A stretch of DNA of 17,768 nucleotides, from NCBI GenBank assembly GCA_021163015.1, contig JAGGXO010000101.1:1-17768 (forward strand), in the 5' to 3' direction. The notes under the pieces were generated by a model. That model worked only from the letters and a program-made list of their open reading frames with translations. It searched no databases and was not told the DNA's origin. Shown here piece after piece: positions 6,603 to 15,849 of the stretch (the stretch's first letter is position 1; each line of letters starts with the position of its first letter). Both the position numbers and the translations under genes were made by a program. This DNA is from Candidatus Bipolaricaulota bacterium (GTDB lineage Bacteria > Bipolaricaulota > Bipolaricaulia > UBA7950 > UBA9294).

Positions 6603-7544
6603 ATGAATATTGCGTTCATAGAAGCCTTGGAGGAGATGGCAAAGGAGAAGGGAGTTCCCCGTGAGGACTTGTACGATGCCATCCGGCAGGGCCTAGCGGC
6701 GGCTTACCGCGAAGAACACCATGCGGATGCGGACACAAAGGTTGATGTCGAGATCGACCAGCGGTCGGGCGACATCTTCATCAACGGTGAGCGGATTGAG
6801 CTTGCGAAGTTCGGCCGCATCGCCACCAAGAAGGCAGAGGAAGCGATCCGTCAGGCTGTCACTCGTACGAGGCGTGACATTGTCTATGACCTATACATCA
6901 ATCGGGTCGGCGAAATCATCAGTGGTTCAATACATCGCTTCGAGGGAAAGGATGTTTGGGTGAATCTTGGCGAGGCTGAGGCAATCCTTCCCAACTCAGA
7001 GCGCATCCCTGGAGAGCGCTACCACGCCGGCGACCGGCTGCGGGCGTATCTAGTGAGCGTCGAGCGAACACAGGGTGATCCGCGCATCTTGCTCTCCCGA
7101 GCTCATCCCGAGTTCGTGCATCAGCTGCTGCGATTGGAGGTGCCTGAAATTGAAGAGGGCACGCTTGTCGTGCGCAGGATCGCTCGTGAGCCCGGGCGAC
7201 GCAGCAAAGTGGCGATTGAGTCTCTCGATCCTAACGTGGACCCTGTGGGGACCTGCGTCGGTGCTGGCGGCGCGCGAGTGCGCGTCGTGACACGTGAACT
7301 CTCGGGTGAGAAGATTGATCTCGTCCGCTGGAGCGATTCTGTGGAACAGCTACTCAAGAACGGCCTCGAACCAGCATCTGTTATCTCTGTTGATCTGAAT
7401 GAGAAGAATCATCATGCCAAAGTGATCGTTCCCGATGACGAATTGTCGCTGGCGATCGGCAAGGGTGGGCAGAATGTTCGCTTGACCGCCAAGCTGATCG
7501 GGTACGATATCGAAGTGACTAGCCCTAGCGAGGAGGCAAGCTAG
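6603..7544 (+). CDS. nusA: Transcription termination/antitermination factor NusA
   Basis: A 313-residue RNA polymerase-binding protein that modulates pausing, termination and antitermination. Domain order matches NusA: N-terminal polymerase-binding domain (1-~105, starting MNIAFIEALEEMAKEKG), S1 domain (~106-165), KH1 (~213-233, DPVGTCVGAGGARVRVVTRE) and KH2 (IGKGGQNVRLTAKLIGYDIE, ~285-304). LLSRAHPEFVHQLLRLEVPE (~163-182) is the conserved S1-KH linker. It is shorter than the 495-residue E. coli protein because the C-terminal acidic repeats are absent, as is usual outside Proteobacteria. The frame stays open upstream to an ATG at 6507, but the family's N-terminus begins at 6603, which I prefer although its Shine-Dalgarno is weak. 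The usual rimP and infB partners are not beside it; a membrane transporter gene follows after 10 bp. Confidence 0.9.
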   Translation: MNIAFIEALEEMAKEKGVPREDLYDAIRQGLAAAYREEHHADADTKVDVEIDQRSGDIFINGERIELAKFGRIATKKAEEAIRQAVTRTRRDIVYDLYINRVGEIISGSIHRFEGKDVWVNLGEAEAILPNSERIPGERYHAGDRLRAYLVSVERTQGDPRILLSRAHPEFVHQLLRLEVPEIEEGTLVVRRIAREPGRRSKVAIESLDPNVDPVGTCVGAGGARVRVVTRELSGEKIDLVRWSDSVEQLLKNGLEPASVISVDLNEKNHHAKVIVPDDELSLAIGKGGQNVRLTAKLIGYDIEVTSPSEEAS

Positions 7545-7554
7545 GCGGTCGCAT

Positions 7555-10374
7555 ATGGCGAGGATGAGACCGATCAGGAATCGGGCGTTTTACCGCATCT
7601 TCAGGATAAGTCGCCGCTATGCGTGGTGGGTAGTGATTGCGTCCCTAGTGATCACTGGGGCAGCCGCCTACTACGTACGGAACATCCCGATCCGTGGTTC
7701 GTTTCTCGATCTCCTTCCACAGAACGATCCGCTAATCGACAGTTATCGTCATACAGAGGAATCGCTTTTGCAAAGCGACTACCTGGCTCTCCTTGTGTCG
7801 CTTGACTCACCTGAGACTCTGAGTGAGGAAGCGCGTTCGCATCGGCTTCTCTCGGTAGCTCAGCAGATCAAGACACAGCTTGACAAAGATCCGGAGTTTG
7901 TTGAGGTCACCTACACGCGTGAGCTCGCGCCGGAGATTCCTGATCAGTATCTCGTGCTCTATCGGCTGAATAAGGATGAGCTTGAGCAGATCGAAGCGAG
8001 TGTCGAGTCGGCAGAGAAGACAATATCCGGATCGGAACGCACAGCACCGCTGCTAACAACCGATCTTGCAAGCGCGTATCGTCAGGTGAATGATGCGTTC
8101 ACGCAGACGACGTACGGAGGAGAAACCGCTCTGTCCGATGAGAGCGGAATCGAGGCAGTGAAGTCCCAGCTTGATGGGGTTGCGTCCCTGAATACAGGGG
8201 TCATGGCGACGATCGACAATCTTGCTGAGATTCCCAAAGTGACAGCTGATGTGCTGGAGATCAAGAAGGTGTTTGCCCCATCTCCCGAGCAGACAATCCG
8301 CACGCCAGAGCCGTTCTTCTCCAGCGATCACACTAAGCTTCTCATCAATGTGCGTCCTCGCCTTCCCTCGGAACGTGGTGTGACCTACAGCGCGGATGTG
8401 ATGGCGAGGCTGAACAGGGCGCTCTCCACGGTTGATTTGCGAAGCCTCGGTGTGAGTGTGGGCGTAACCGGGACGTACGCATTCAACACAGAGACAAATT
8501 CAGTAATCAACTCAGACATGCTGCGCAGCACGATAATCTCCTCGGTTGGGGTGCTCGTAATACTCTTCTTGGCCTTTGGCTCAGTTTTCTACAGCATAAT
8601 CGCTCTTGTTCCTCTTCTGATGAGCGTTGTCCTTACCATGGCCTGGGCGAAATTTGCGGTGGGCGGATTCAATCTTGTCACGACGTTCCTGCCAGCGCTT
8701 GTGCTAGGTTTAGGGATAGACTACAGCATCCATCTGATATCTCGCTATGCTGAAGAACGCACCAAGGGGACGCCGTTCAATCGAGCTCTTTACTTGACAG
8801 TGTGGAAAAAAGGCGAAGCTTCCCTCATCGGTGCAGTGACAACGGCCCTTGTCTTCCTTGGTCTGCTCCTTTCTCGCTCGCGGGCTCTGTTCGAAATGGG
8901 TGCGATCACTGGGGTGGGAGTCCTGCTCTCGTTCTTCACCACTATCCTCCTCTTGCCCTCCCTGATTACGCTCTTTCACTTCTTGTTTCGCTTCCATCAC
9001 CGAGAGAGCGTGATCAACTACGCTCCGCATCTGACTCGCTTCTTCCAGTTCGTTACAGAAAAGGCACGCGCGATTTTTGTCATAGTCATTATCTTGACGT
9101 TCTTCATTGCCTTTCAGGCTGCACAGACGCATTTCGTGTTTTCCAGCCAAGACATGGTCCCGCGCGTCGAGAGTCAGACAGTGCTGCAAAACGTGCTTAC
9201 CGCATTTGGCGAGAAAAGCACGCGCATTGGAGACTACTATACATTCTTTGCCAAGGACGAAGATGAGCTTGCGAACATCGTTGCCCATTTGAAACGGAGC
9301 GACCTCGTTAACGGGATCGATTCGGCATTGAGCCTTCTGCCTGTGAATTTGGCACAGCAAAAGGATGTGCTCGATAACCTAAACATCGACTCATACATCG
9401 ATCAGCTTGATATCATCGATCGCAGTCTGAGTGAGAGAGCCACTGTACAGACGCAGATTCGAACGCTGTTGGCTCAGTTTGGCCTGTTGCAGTACATCGC
9501 TGCCATGAACGGTGAGGCGGAGCTCGCGCTGAGTGCCGATAGCATTCAGTCACAGCTGAAGATGGTTCAAGATACGCTGAAAGAAGTTGATGTTCCGACT
9601 GTCAAGGAAGAAATCGTAGGACTTAAGGGGGCACTCACCGGATTGAACAAGAGCCTTTCCGAAGTTCGCGATCTTCCAGCAGCGAAGACTCTGTTGCGAG
9701 ACATCGTCATGAGCCTCCCTGAAGGGATTCGGGCCCGCTTCCTTGCTCCAGATGGGAGCTACATAGTTCAGGCGCGCATGGTTAAGAGCATCTATCAAGA
9801 AGGGAACATGCAAAAATTCAACACTTATGCTGCCTCCTTTGCCGATAGATTCTTTGGGATGCCGCTCGTGGCAGGGAAGCTTGAGGACTACATGCGACGG
9901 GATTTCCTAGTGTCTACTGTGTTCGCCGCGGTAATGATCATAATCACTCTATGGCGTAGCATCGGTGGTTGGGGACGCGCCCTGATTGCCGCCTCTCCGC
10001 TTATCCTAGGGTACGTGTGGATGCTTGGAGGCATGCGTCTGCTGCAGGTCGACTTCAATTTCGTAAACATAACAATCTCCCCTCTGTTGATTGGGATAGG
10101 TGTGGATGACGGGATTCACATAATCCATCGCTATCTGGAGGAGCGCGCTCTCTCTCCCGATGGGGCGGTTGAGCGCGCGGGGCGCATGACCACGGTGGCT
10201 ATTCTCGTTACGTCTCTCACGACGATGCTCGTCTTTGCCAGCCTGCTGATTGCGCGCACACCCGGCCTGCGCTTCCTGGGAGTGTCAGCGTTGCTCGGAA
10301 TCGGGTTCACGCTCTTGTTCAGCTTGGTATTCCTCCCAGCTGTCCTACGTATCGAGGGAGAGAAGCGGGTATAA
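7555..10374 (+). CDS. MMPL/RND-superfamily membrane transporter (HAE3-like)
   Basis: A 939-residue protein with two homologous halves, the RND/MMPL plan. Each half has a first helix (residues ~20-45 and ~780-800), a large extracytoplasmic domain, and a bundle of five helices. The conserved helix-4 proton-relay region appears twice: VLGLGIDYSIHLISRYAEE around D389 and GIGVDDGIHIIHRYLEE around D851-D852. These acidic residues are where RND proteins couple transport to the proton gradient. The extracytoplasmic domains contain long helical stretches (~590-720). HAE3/HpnN-like relatives move hydrophobic molecules such as lipids or hopanoids; the substrate here is unknown, and no adaptor or outer-membrane channel is adjacent. 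The gene begins 10 bp after nusA with only a weak AGGCGG-like site, so its translation may rely on coupling. The stop TAA lies in a TATAAT sequence just before rny. Confidence 0.86.
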   Translation: MARMRPIRNRAFYRIFRISRRYAWWVVIASLVITGAAAYYVRNIPIRGSFLDLLPQNDPLIDSYRHTEESLLQSDYLALLVSLDSPETLSEEARSHRLLSVAQQIKTQLDKDPEFVEVTYTRELAPEIPDQYLVLYRLNKDELEQIEASVESAEKTISGSERTAPLLTTDLASAYRQVNDAFTQTTYGGETALSDESGIEAVKSQLDGVASLNTGVMATIDNLAEIPKVTADVLEIKKVFAPSPEQTIRTPEPFFSSDHTKLLINVRPRLPSERGVTYSADVMARLNRALSTVDLRSLGVSVGVTGTYAFNTETNSVINSDMLRSTIISSVGVLVILFLAFGSVFYSIIALVPLLMSVVLTMAWAKFAVGGFNLVTTFLPALVLGLGIDYSIHLISRYAEERTKGTPFNRALYLTVWKKGEASLIGAVTTALVFLGLLLSRSRALFEMGAITGVGVLLSFFTTILLLPSLITLFHFLFRFHHRESVINYAPHLTRFFQFVTEKARAIFVIVIILTFFIAFQAAQTHFVFSSQDMVPRVESQTVLQNVLTAFGEKSTRIGDYYTFFAKDEDELANIVAHLKRSDLVNGIDSALSLLPVNLAQQKDVLDNLNIDSYIDQLDIIDRSLSERATVQTQIRTLLAQFGLLQYIAAMNGEAELALSADSIQSQLKMVQDTLKEVDVPTVKEEIVGLKGALTGLNKSLSEVRDLPAAKTLLRDIVMSLPEGIRARFLAPDGSYIVQARMVKSIYQEGNMQKFNTYAASFADRFFGMPLVAGKLEDYMRRDFLVSTVFAAVMIIITLWRSIGGWGRALIAASPLILGYVWMLGGMRLLQVDFNFVNITISPLLIGIGVDDGIHIIHRYLEERALSPDGAVERAGRMTTVAILVTSLTTMLVFASLLIARTPGLRFLGVSALLGIGFTLLFSLVFLPAVLRIEGEKRV

Positions 10375-10420
10375 TGAATGGTTGTTTTGGGCTTGACACG
10401 CGTACAAAGGATGGGGTGTG

Positions 10421-11935
10421 ATGGGATTAATAGGATATATCGGGCTAGGATTGTGTGTAATCGCTGGCCTTGCGGCGGGGTATCTTGTTGGGAGTGTTCC
10501 GCGGCGCCACAAGGAAGCTGAGTACCTGCAGGAGGCGCAGGAGGAAGCTGAGCGCCTCAAGGCAGCGACGCTCCTTGACGGGCAACGTGAGATCCAGAAG
10601 CTGCGAGATGAGCTTGAAGAGCGGAGCAAACGCCGTGAGGAGGAATTCTCTCGCATGGAGGAGCGCATCCTTCGACGCGAGGATCGACTGGGGAAGAAAT
10701 CAAACTACCTGGAACAGATTGAGGATGCGCTGCGCCAAGACGAGGAAGAAGTTGAGCGTCTGAAAAAGGAAGGATCAGAGCTTCTGGGAGAAGCAAGGGC
10801 GCAACTGGAACGCGTTTCTGGCTGGAGTCAGAACGAAGCACGCGAACATCTTTTGCGGGTTGTCGAGAGTGAATCGCAGCGCTTCTTCTCACGCAAGGTG
10901 GAGGAATCTGAGCGAAGGGCGCGCGAGGAGGCACAGCAGCGCGCAGCGAAAATCCTCGCTACTGCGGTGCAGCGCTACGCCGCGGAGTACGTAGAGGAGC
11001 ATACCACAAGTTCCGTTCCAATCCCGTCTGAAGAGTTTAAGGGACGGATCATCGGTCGCGAGGGGCGAAACATCAAGACATTCGAAGCGCTCACCGGCGT
11101 TGAACTTCTTGTCGATGATACGCCGGAGATGGTCGTTCTCTCCTGCTTCCATCCACTGCGGCGCGAAGTGGCGCGCATGGCACTGGAGCGGCTGATCGAG
11201 GATGGACGTATTCATCCGGCTCAGATAGAAGAAAAGGTGCAGCGCGCGAAGGCGCGCCTGTCGGAGAAGATCAAGGAGGAAGGTAGGAAAGCGGCATTCG
11301 ACATCGGGGTTGACCTTCACCCTGAGCTTGCCGCGCTTCTTGGTCGGCTTAAGTATCGCACAAGTTATGGCCAAAACCAGCTTGCACACTCGCTTGAGGT
11401 GAGTTCCATAGCCAAGATGCTGGCAGATGAATTGGGGATCGACGCTCAGAAAGCAAAACGGGCTGGTCTGCTACACGACATCGGGAAGGCAGTCGATCAT
11501 GAAGTTGATGGTCCGCACGCTCTGATTGGGGCTGATCTGGCTCGTCGATATGGCGAGGGATCCGAAGTTGTACACGCAATAGCTTCGCATCACGAGGACA
11601 TTGATCCGAAAGGGGTTCTTGATGTTCTTATTCAAGCGGCGGACACGCTCTCCGCAGCTCGTCCCGGAGCGAGGCAGGAGACATTTGAGCGCTACATCCA
11701 GCGGCTGCATGAGTTAGAGGAGCTTTGTCGATCCTTCCCCGCTGTCCAGGAGGCGTACGCGCTGCAAGCGGGGCGTGAGGTTAGGGTAATGGTGCAGCCG
11801 GAGCGAGCGAGCGATGATGCAGCGGCAAAACTTGCCTACGACATCGCACGTGCGATAGAGGGTGAATTAAACTACCCAGGAGAAATAAGGGTCAATGTGA
11901 TTCGCCAGACGCAGTTCAGCGAAAGTGCCAAGTAA
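10421..11935 (+). CDS. rny: Ribonuclease Y
   Basis: A 504-residue membrane-anchored endoribonuclease that initiates mRNA decay. The layout is diagnostic: an N-terminal transmembrane helix (IGYIGLGLCVIAGLAAGYLV), a long charged coiled coil (~30-190), and a KH RNA-binding domain with GRIIGREGRN at ~208-217. An HD phosphohydrolase domain follows with LLHDIGK, the HD pair at ~352-353, and later ASHHEDIDP. The family is ~510-520 residues. The ATG at 10421 is chosen; a GTG one codon upstream is also possible, with AAAGGA nearby. It follows the MMPL gene by ~46 bp; TATAAT at 10370-10375 could be a -10, but I found no matching -35. The frameshifted SpoVS gene starts 11 bp after rny, echoing the rny-ymdB-spoVS cluster of Firmicutes with ymdB missing. 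Confidence 0.94.
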   Translation: MGLIGYIGLGLCVIAGLAAGYLVGSVPRRHKEAEYLQEAQEEAERLKAATLLDGQREIQKLRDELEERSKRREEEFSRMEERILRREDRLGKKSNYLEQIEDALRQDEEEVERLKKEGSELLGEARAQLERVSGWSQNEAREHLLRVVESESQRFFSRKVEESERRAREEAQQRAAKILATAVQRYAAEYVEEHTTSSVPIPSEEFKGRIIGREGRNIKTFEALTGVELLVDDTPEMVVLSCFHPLRREVARMALERLIEDGRIHPAQIEEKVQRAKARLSEKIKEEGRKAAFDIGVDLHPELAALLGRLKYRTSYGQNQLAHSLEVSSIAKMLADELGIDAQKAKRAGLLHDIGKAVDHEVDGPHALIGADLARRYGEGSEVVHAIASHHEDIDPKGVLDVLIQAADTLSAARPGARQETFERYIQRLHELEELCRSFPAVQEAYALQAGREVRVMVQPERASDDAAAKLAYDIARAIEGELNYPGEIRVNVIRQTQFSESAK

Positions 11936-11946
11936 TCCTGGAGATG

Positions 11947-12218
11947 ATGGAGAGGAGATTCATGGTGTCGCCGGGCTCTTCCCAGGTGGCAGTGACGGGG
12001 TGATTGCTAGCGGCATGTTGGAGGGAGTTGAGATTGGAACGCAGATTATCGGGCCGCGTGCGGTCAACCAGGCAGTCAAGATGATAGCAATCGCGCGGCG
12101 CCACGTTGCGCCGAGTGACATAGATCTCTGCTTTGCACCAGGGTTTGTTCCACCAAAGGTTGGGGGAGAAGAACGAACGGTCATCGAAGTTGCACTCGAG
12201 GCTCGCCATCCGCTGTAG
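11947..12218 (+). pseudogene. spoVS: Stage V sporulation protein S (SpoVS), interrupted by a -1 frameshift
   Basis: Read in one frame from ATG 11947, the sequence gives MERRFMVSPGSSQVAVTG and then a TGA at 12001-12003. Moving back one base at the GGGG run (11997-12000) continues as VIASGMLEG and on to GPRAVNQAVKMIAIARRHVA, GEERTVIEVALE and the stop at 12218. Joined, this is a 90-residue protein with the SpoVS pattern: VSxxS at the N-terminus, AVNQAVKxIAIARxxVAPS in the middle, GEERT at the C-terminus. SpoVS is normally ~86 residues. The break could be a one-G sequencing or assembly error, a true lesion, or programmed -1 slippage (tRNA re-pairing GGG to GGG before a stop). SpoVS is an Alba-like, probably nucleic acid-binding protein that affects sporulation in Bacillus and is also found in non-sporulating bacteria. 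A GTG start at 11925 gives a poorer N-terminus. Confidence 0.8.
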
Positions 12219-12330
12219 GCGACAAAGGAGTAGCAACTATCGGATCTTTCTCCTGCCTTGTTCGGGTGAAGTGATCCATGTACCATTCTGCAGAACTTGA
12301 GTTTCTGTCCAAAGGAGTGAGTGACTAACG

Positions 12331-15009
12331 ATGTACAACTTTTTTGAGCGACACAAGAAGACGATTATCTGGGCCATTGTCGTAGCCTTTCTCATAGGTG
12401 GCGTGGGCCTAATCGGCCTGAACCAGGCCGGCATGTTCAAGAGCTCATCCAGTTCGACGACAAATGAGGCAGGCGTCGCTGCAGTAGTAAACGGAACGAA
12501 GATCATGCGCGCTGAGCTGGACAATGCGTCGACAAATCTCTCCAATCAGTATCGCCAGTACTACCAGCAGATGGGACAGGACCCAAGTTCCCTGTTTACA
12601 GGGGCTAGCGGTGCGTACTTTCAGTTATCAATAGAGGGTCAGGCGATGCAGCAATTGATTCGCGAGGCGCTTTATGGACAACAAGCTAAACTGATGAAGA
12701 TCAGCGTTGCATCGAAGGATGTCGATGCTCAGACAGACAAGCAGTACAACGATCTGCTGAGCAACTACAACATCACGGAAGAACAGCTTGTTACTTACCT
12801 GCAAGGGCAAGGAAAGACTCTAGAGGGCTTCAAGAAGGATATGCACAATAGCGTCGAGATGCAACTGCGCGATGAGGCGTTGCGTGATGCAGTAGTTGGG
12901 AATGTCGAACCGACGGATGACGACTTGGCAGCCTATTTTGAGAAGAACATCTCCAAGTACACCGAGGACGAGCAGGTACGCGCGTCGCACATCCTTGTTA
13001 AAGATCTTGATACAGCAAACAAGGTCCTCGACGAGCTGAACAACGGCGCAGACTTCGCGGAGCTAGCCAAGAAGTACTCGACGGACACCGGTACCAAGGA
13101 TAAGGGCGGGGACCTCGGCTTCTTCGGTCGTGGACAGATGGTCAAGGAATTCGAAGACGCTGCATTCTCCCTGAAGGTCGGCGAAATCAGCCAGCCGGTG
13201 AAAAGTCAGTATGGCTACCATATCATCAAGGTCACAGATCGTAAGGCCGCTCACACCCCGAGCCTTGCCGATGTAAAGACAAAGGTGCACGACGACTACG
13301 TGAAAGAGGTCGGCGACAGGAAGTTCAACGACTGGTACAAGAACATCCACGATCAGGCGCAGATTACGGTCGAGATGCCGCTTGTGAACGCGTACATGAT
13401 CGAGCAACAAGACAAAGACAAAGGCTTGGCCGAGTTCCAGCGGATTCTCGATGAGGGGTTGTCGGACGACCCGTATCTTCCTTACTACATTGGGCGGATC
13501 TACGAAGCGAAGATGACCAGCGCTCAACAGGAGAAGAAGACGCTCGATGACAAGACCGATCAGAGCGATGCTGATAAGGAACAGATCGCGACATTGGCGA
13601 GAGAGATTGATGCCGACAAGGCTAATGCCCTAAGTGCGTACCTGAAGGCCCTGGAAAACACGGATACCGATGAGAAGTTCCTGCAACGTGTTCTTACGCT
13701 CGCTCCGGACAGTACAACGGCGATCTATCTATACGGGAAGCTTCTTGCTGAACGTGGCGATACGCTCGGTGCGGACACTCGCTTCCAGGAAGCGATCAGC
13801 AAGGACAAGACGTATGTTCCAGCGTACATTGGCTCGGGAGATATGGCAATGGAGGGTAGTAACTACCAGCGTGCCGTGCAACAGTACACATCCGCCCTCG
13901 ATCTGCGTCCGGGTGACATTGGCATCATGACGAAGCTTGCCTCGGCCTACCTGGCGTTGAAGGATCTCGATGGAGCGCAGAAGACACTTGACGAGATTGC
14001 GCAAACAGATCCTGATAACATCAAGCTGATAATTGGCCTGGGTGACCTTGCTTACGAGCGATTGCTTGCAGCGGCTGCGCAGCGCGACGAGCTAAACGCG
14101 AAGACTGATCGTACGTCGGCCGAGGATGCGACACTTAAGGATTTGAACGATCAGATAACGCAGTATGAGAAAGAGGCGGTTGATCAGTACAACAAGGCGA
14201 TCACGCGCGGTGGTTCGCTCGATGTGTACATCAAACTTGGGAACGCTTACCTTGCCGGTGGAGATTTGGAGGATGCGAAGCAGAACTTCCAGCATGTCAT
14301 CTTGCGTTCACCGTACAAGGCTGAAGCCTATTCAGGCCTTGCGGAGACACTCCTTCAGCAGGGCGACGAACAGGGAGCGATCAGCAATTATCGCCTAGCC
14401 TTTGCTCGCACGTTTGACAAGGCGAAGAAGGAAGATCTGGGGAGCAAGCTTGTTTCGCTCGTTCCCGATGACATGGACCTCCGACTGCAGCTTGCTGCTG
14501 TCTATGCGAGCGAATACAAATGGAGCGCCGCGATCAAGCAGTATGCGGTCGTTCTCGATACCAATCCGGACTCGCTCGAAGCCTATCGAGGGATCGCTGA
14601 GGCATACAAGTGGCGGACCGAGTACGATACGGCGATCGATTACCTAACGCGTGGTCTGCAGCATGCCACAGATGCGGTGGATAAGATTGACCTGTACAAC
14701 AAGATCGTTGATGTCAATCAGGCGCAGGTCGGTCAAGATAAACCACTGACCGACGCCGGTCTGGACGCGCTCTTCCAACTGGGGACGCTCTACCTTGCGC
14801 AGGGAGACGATAACAACGCAAAGGAGAAGCTACAGAAGCTGGCCTCCGATGCGCCTGATTACCGTGCGGATGAGGTCGCTCAGCTCCTTGTGCAGGCGGG
14901 AGTGACGCCGGCCCCGACTCAGACGCCGAGTGAGGCCGTGACACCACAAGAGGCTCAGACCGGAAGCAACACCGTACAGCCTACGCCAGGGTCAAGTGAC
15001 GGATCGTAG
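12331..15009 (+). CDS. Membrane-anchored parvulin (PpiC/SurA-like) fused to a TPR domain
   Basis: An 892-residue protein with an N-terminal membrane anchor ([20 protein letters not shown], residues ~11-30) and the rest predicted outside the cytoplasm. A SurA_N-like region (~48-205) is followed by a parvulin peptidyl-prolyl isomerase domain at ~212-302, shown by [28 protein letters not shown] and [10 protein letters not shown]. From ~365 to ~860 there are around eight or nine tetratricopeptide repeats, such as [40 protein letters not shown] and [20 protein letters not shown]. The C-terminus is a Thr/Pro/Gln/Ser-rich tail. PrsA or SurA usually have ~300-450 residues, so the TPR extension is unusual and suggests a scaffold for folding exported proteins. 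A Shine-Dalgarno AAAGGAG lies ~13 nt before the ATG, slightly far. The 3' end overlaps the MazG gene by 14 bp. Confidence 0.85.
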   Translation: MYNFFERHKKTIIWAIVVAFLIGGVGLIGLNQAGMFKSSSSSTTNEAGVAAVVNGTKIMRAELDNASTNLSNQYRQYYQQMGQDPSSLFTGASGAYFQLSIEGQAMQQLIREALYGQQAKLMKISVASKDVDAQTDKQYNDLLSNYNITEEQLVTYLQGQGKTLEGFKKDMHNSVEMQLRDEALRDAVVGNVEPTDDDLAAYFEKNISKYTEDEQVRASHILVKDLDTANKVLDELNNGADFAELAKKYSTDTGTKDKGGDLGFFGRGQMVKEFEDAAFSLKVGEISQPVKSQYGYHIIKVTDRKAAHTPSLADVKTKVHDDYVKEVGDRKFNDWYKNIHDQAQITVEMPLVNAYMIEQQDKDKGLAEFQRILDEGLSDDPYLPYYIGRIYEAKMTSAQQEKKTLDDKTDQSDADKEQIATLAREIDADKANALSAYLKALENTDTDEKFLQRVLTLAPDSTTAIYLYGKLLAERGDTLGADTRFQEAISKDKTYVPAYIGSGDMAMEGSNYQRAVQQYTSALDLRPGDIGIMTKLASAYLALKDLDGAQKTLDEIAQTDPDNIKLIIGLGDLAYERLLAAAAQRDELNAKTDRTSAEDATLKDLNDQITQYEKEAVDQYNKAITRGGSLDVYIKLGNAYLAGGDLEDAKQNFQHVILRSPYKAEAYSGLAETLLQQGDEQGAISNYRLAFARTFDKAKKEDLGSKLVSLVPDDMDLRLQLAAVYASEYKWSAAIKQYAVVLDTNPDSLEAYRGIAEAYKWRTEYDTAIDYLTRGLQHATDAVDKIDLYNKIVDVNQAQVGQDKPLTDAGLDALFQLGTLYLAQGDDNNAKEKLQKLASDAPDYRADEVAQLLVQAGVTPAPTQTPSEAVTPQEAQTGSNTVQPTPGSSDGS

Positions 15010-15592
15010 CACCTTTCCAGATCTTGTAGCGCTGATTGCCAAGCTACGCGCACCGGATGGATGCCCATGGGATGGGGCGCAGACACATGCAAGTCTGCGC
15101 CCGTACGTCCTGGAAGAGGCGCACGAGGTGATTGAGGCGATCGACCAGGGTGATCCTGGTGCGCTCGCCGACGAACTTGGCGATCTCCTGTTGCAGGTTC
15201 TACTGCACTCTCAGATCGCTTCCGAAAGCCATGAGTTCACGATTGATGATGTGATCGATGGCCTGGCCAGCAAACTGGTGCGACGCCATCCGCATGTTTT
15301 TGCCGACGCCCCAAGCGACATCGATTCCATCCGTCGCACGTGGGACGAGGTCAAGAAACAAGAAAGGCACGCCAAGGTGCGGCTTCCGATCATCCTTGCA
15401 GCGAGGAAGCTTGTGGACCACCTGTCTTCATCGCCGGACGACATCGAGCGAACGGAGTACCCGAACGAAGAGACACACGCAGGTGGGATGATTTTGGCAG
15501 CAATCGCGCGAGCGTGGAAGGGCGGAATCGATCCGGAGATCGCGCTTCACAAGGCACTTTGTTTGTTTTCACAGGATGAGGTGAAGGACTGA
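14996..15592 (+). CDS. mazG: MazG-family nucleotide pyrophosphohydrolase
   Basis: A 198-residue cytoplasmic enzyme of the MazG all-alpha NTP-pyrophosphatase family, which converts nucleoside triphosphates to monophosphates and pyrophosphate, for nucleotide-pool cleaning. The N-terminus has the family signature [20 protein letters not shown]. The metal-binding motif is intact: E40-E41-x2-E44 in [12 protein letters not shown] and E60-x2-D63 in ELGDLLLQ. A second block, [15 protein letters not shown], is also typical. Full-length two-domain MazG is ~260 residues, so this is a shortened version with a degenerate C-terminal half. The GTG start at 14996 lies inside the end of the parvulin-TPR gene, and its TGA shares bases with the ATG of the next gene (TGATG), so translation is probably coupled on both sides. 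Confidence 0.9.
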   Translation: MTDRSTFPDLVALIAKLRAPDGCPWDGAQTHASLRPYVLEEAHEVIEAIDQGDPGALADELGDLLLQVLLHSQIASESHEFTIDDVIDGLASKLVRRHPHVFADAPSDIDSIRRTWDEVKKQERHAKVRLPIILAARKLVDHLSSSPDDIERTEYPNEETHAGGMILAAIARAWKGGIDPEIALHKALCLFSQDEVKD

Positions 15593-15849
15593 TGCGTGAG
15601 GCAAGCGTCTATTGGGTCAACACGACTGAGAGTGAGATCCACTTCATCGACGCGATCCTCAGTGCCTACGATGGCCTGGCGAATGTGCGTCGGGACTGGA
15701 GACTGCACGATGGGAAGATCTTCTTCAAGATCTACGTTGCCCCAGGGATGGAGGATGAGTTCGAAGAAGTGATGGCTCGACTGCGACTCAAGGCACAGAT
15801 TGGAGAATTCTTCCAGGGAGAAGACGATGAACCTGCTGAGGCCACGTGA
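15592..15849 (+). CDS. Small DUF4911-like protein
   Basis: An 85-residue acidic protein, start overlapping the mazG stop by one base, preceded by a GAGGTGAAGGA stretch. It reads [20 protein letters not shown] and continues AILSAYDGLANVRRDWRLHD, then a KIFFKIYVAPGMEDEFEEVM-type segment. The pattern of a hydrophobic beta strand, an FIDAILSAYDGLA helix and a second strand ending in a PGMEDEF motif resembles DUF4911, a small family of unknown function often found near metabolism genes in anaerobes. That family match is by eye and moderate. There are no membrane segments or catalytic motifs. It overlaps the next gene by 23 bp. Function unknown. Confidence 0.75.
   Translation: MREASVYWVNTTESEIHFIDAILSAYDGLANVRRDWRLHDGKIFFKIYVAPGMEDEFEEVMARLRLKAQIGEFFQGEDDEPAEAT

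Noticed and set aside
8710..9360. 216-residue open frame on the minus strand within the MMPL gene
   Set aside because: Antisense shadow of a well-supported membrane protein; charged, low-complexity translation, no ribosome-binding site sought or found worth keeping.
10393..10422. Perfect TTGACA near rny as a promoter
   Set aside because: The only matching -10 (TGTGAT at 10417) overlaps the start codon, which would put the transcript start inside the gene.
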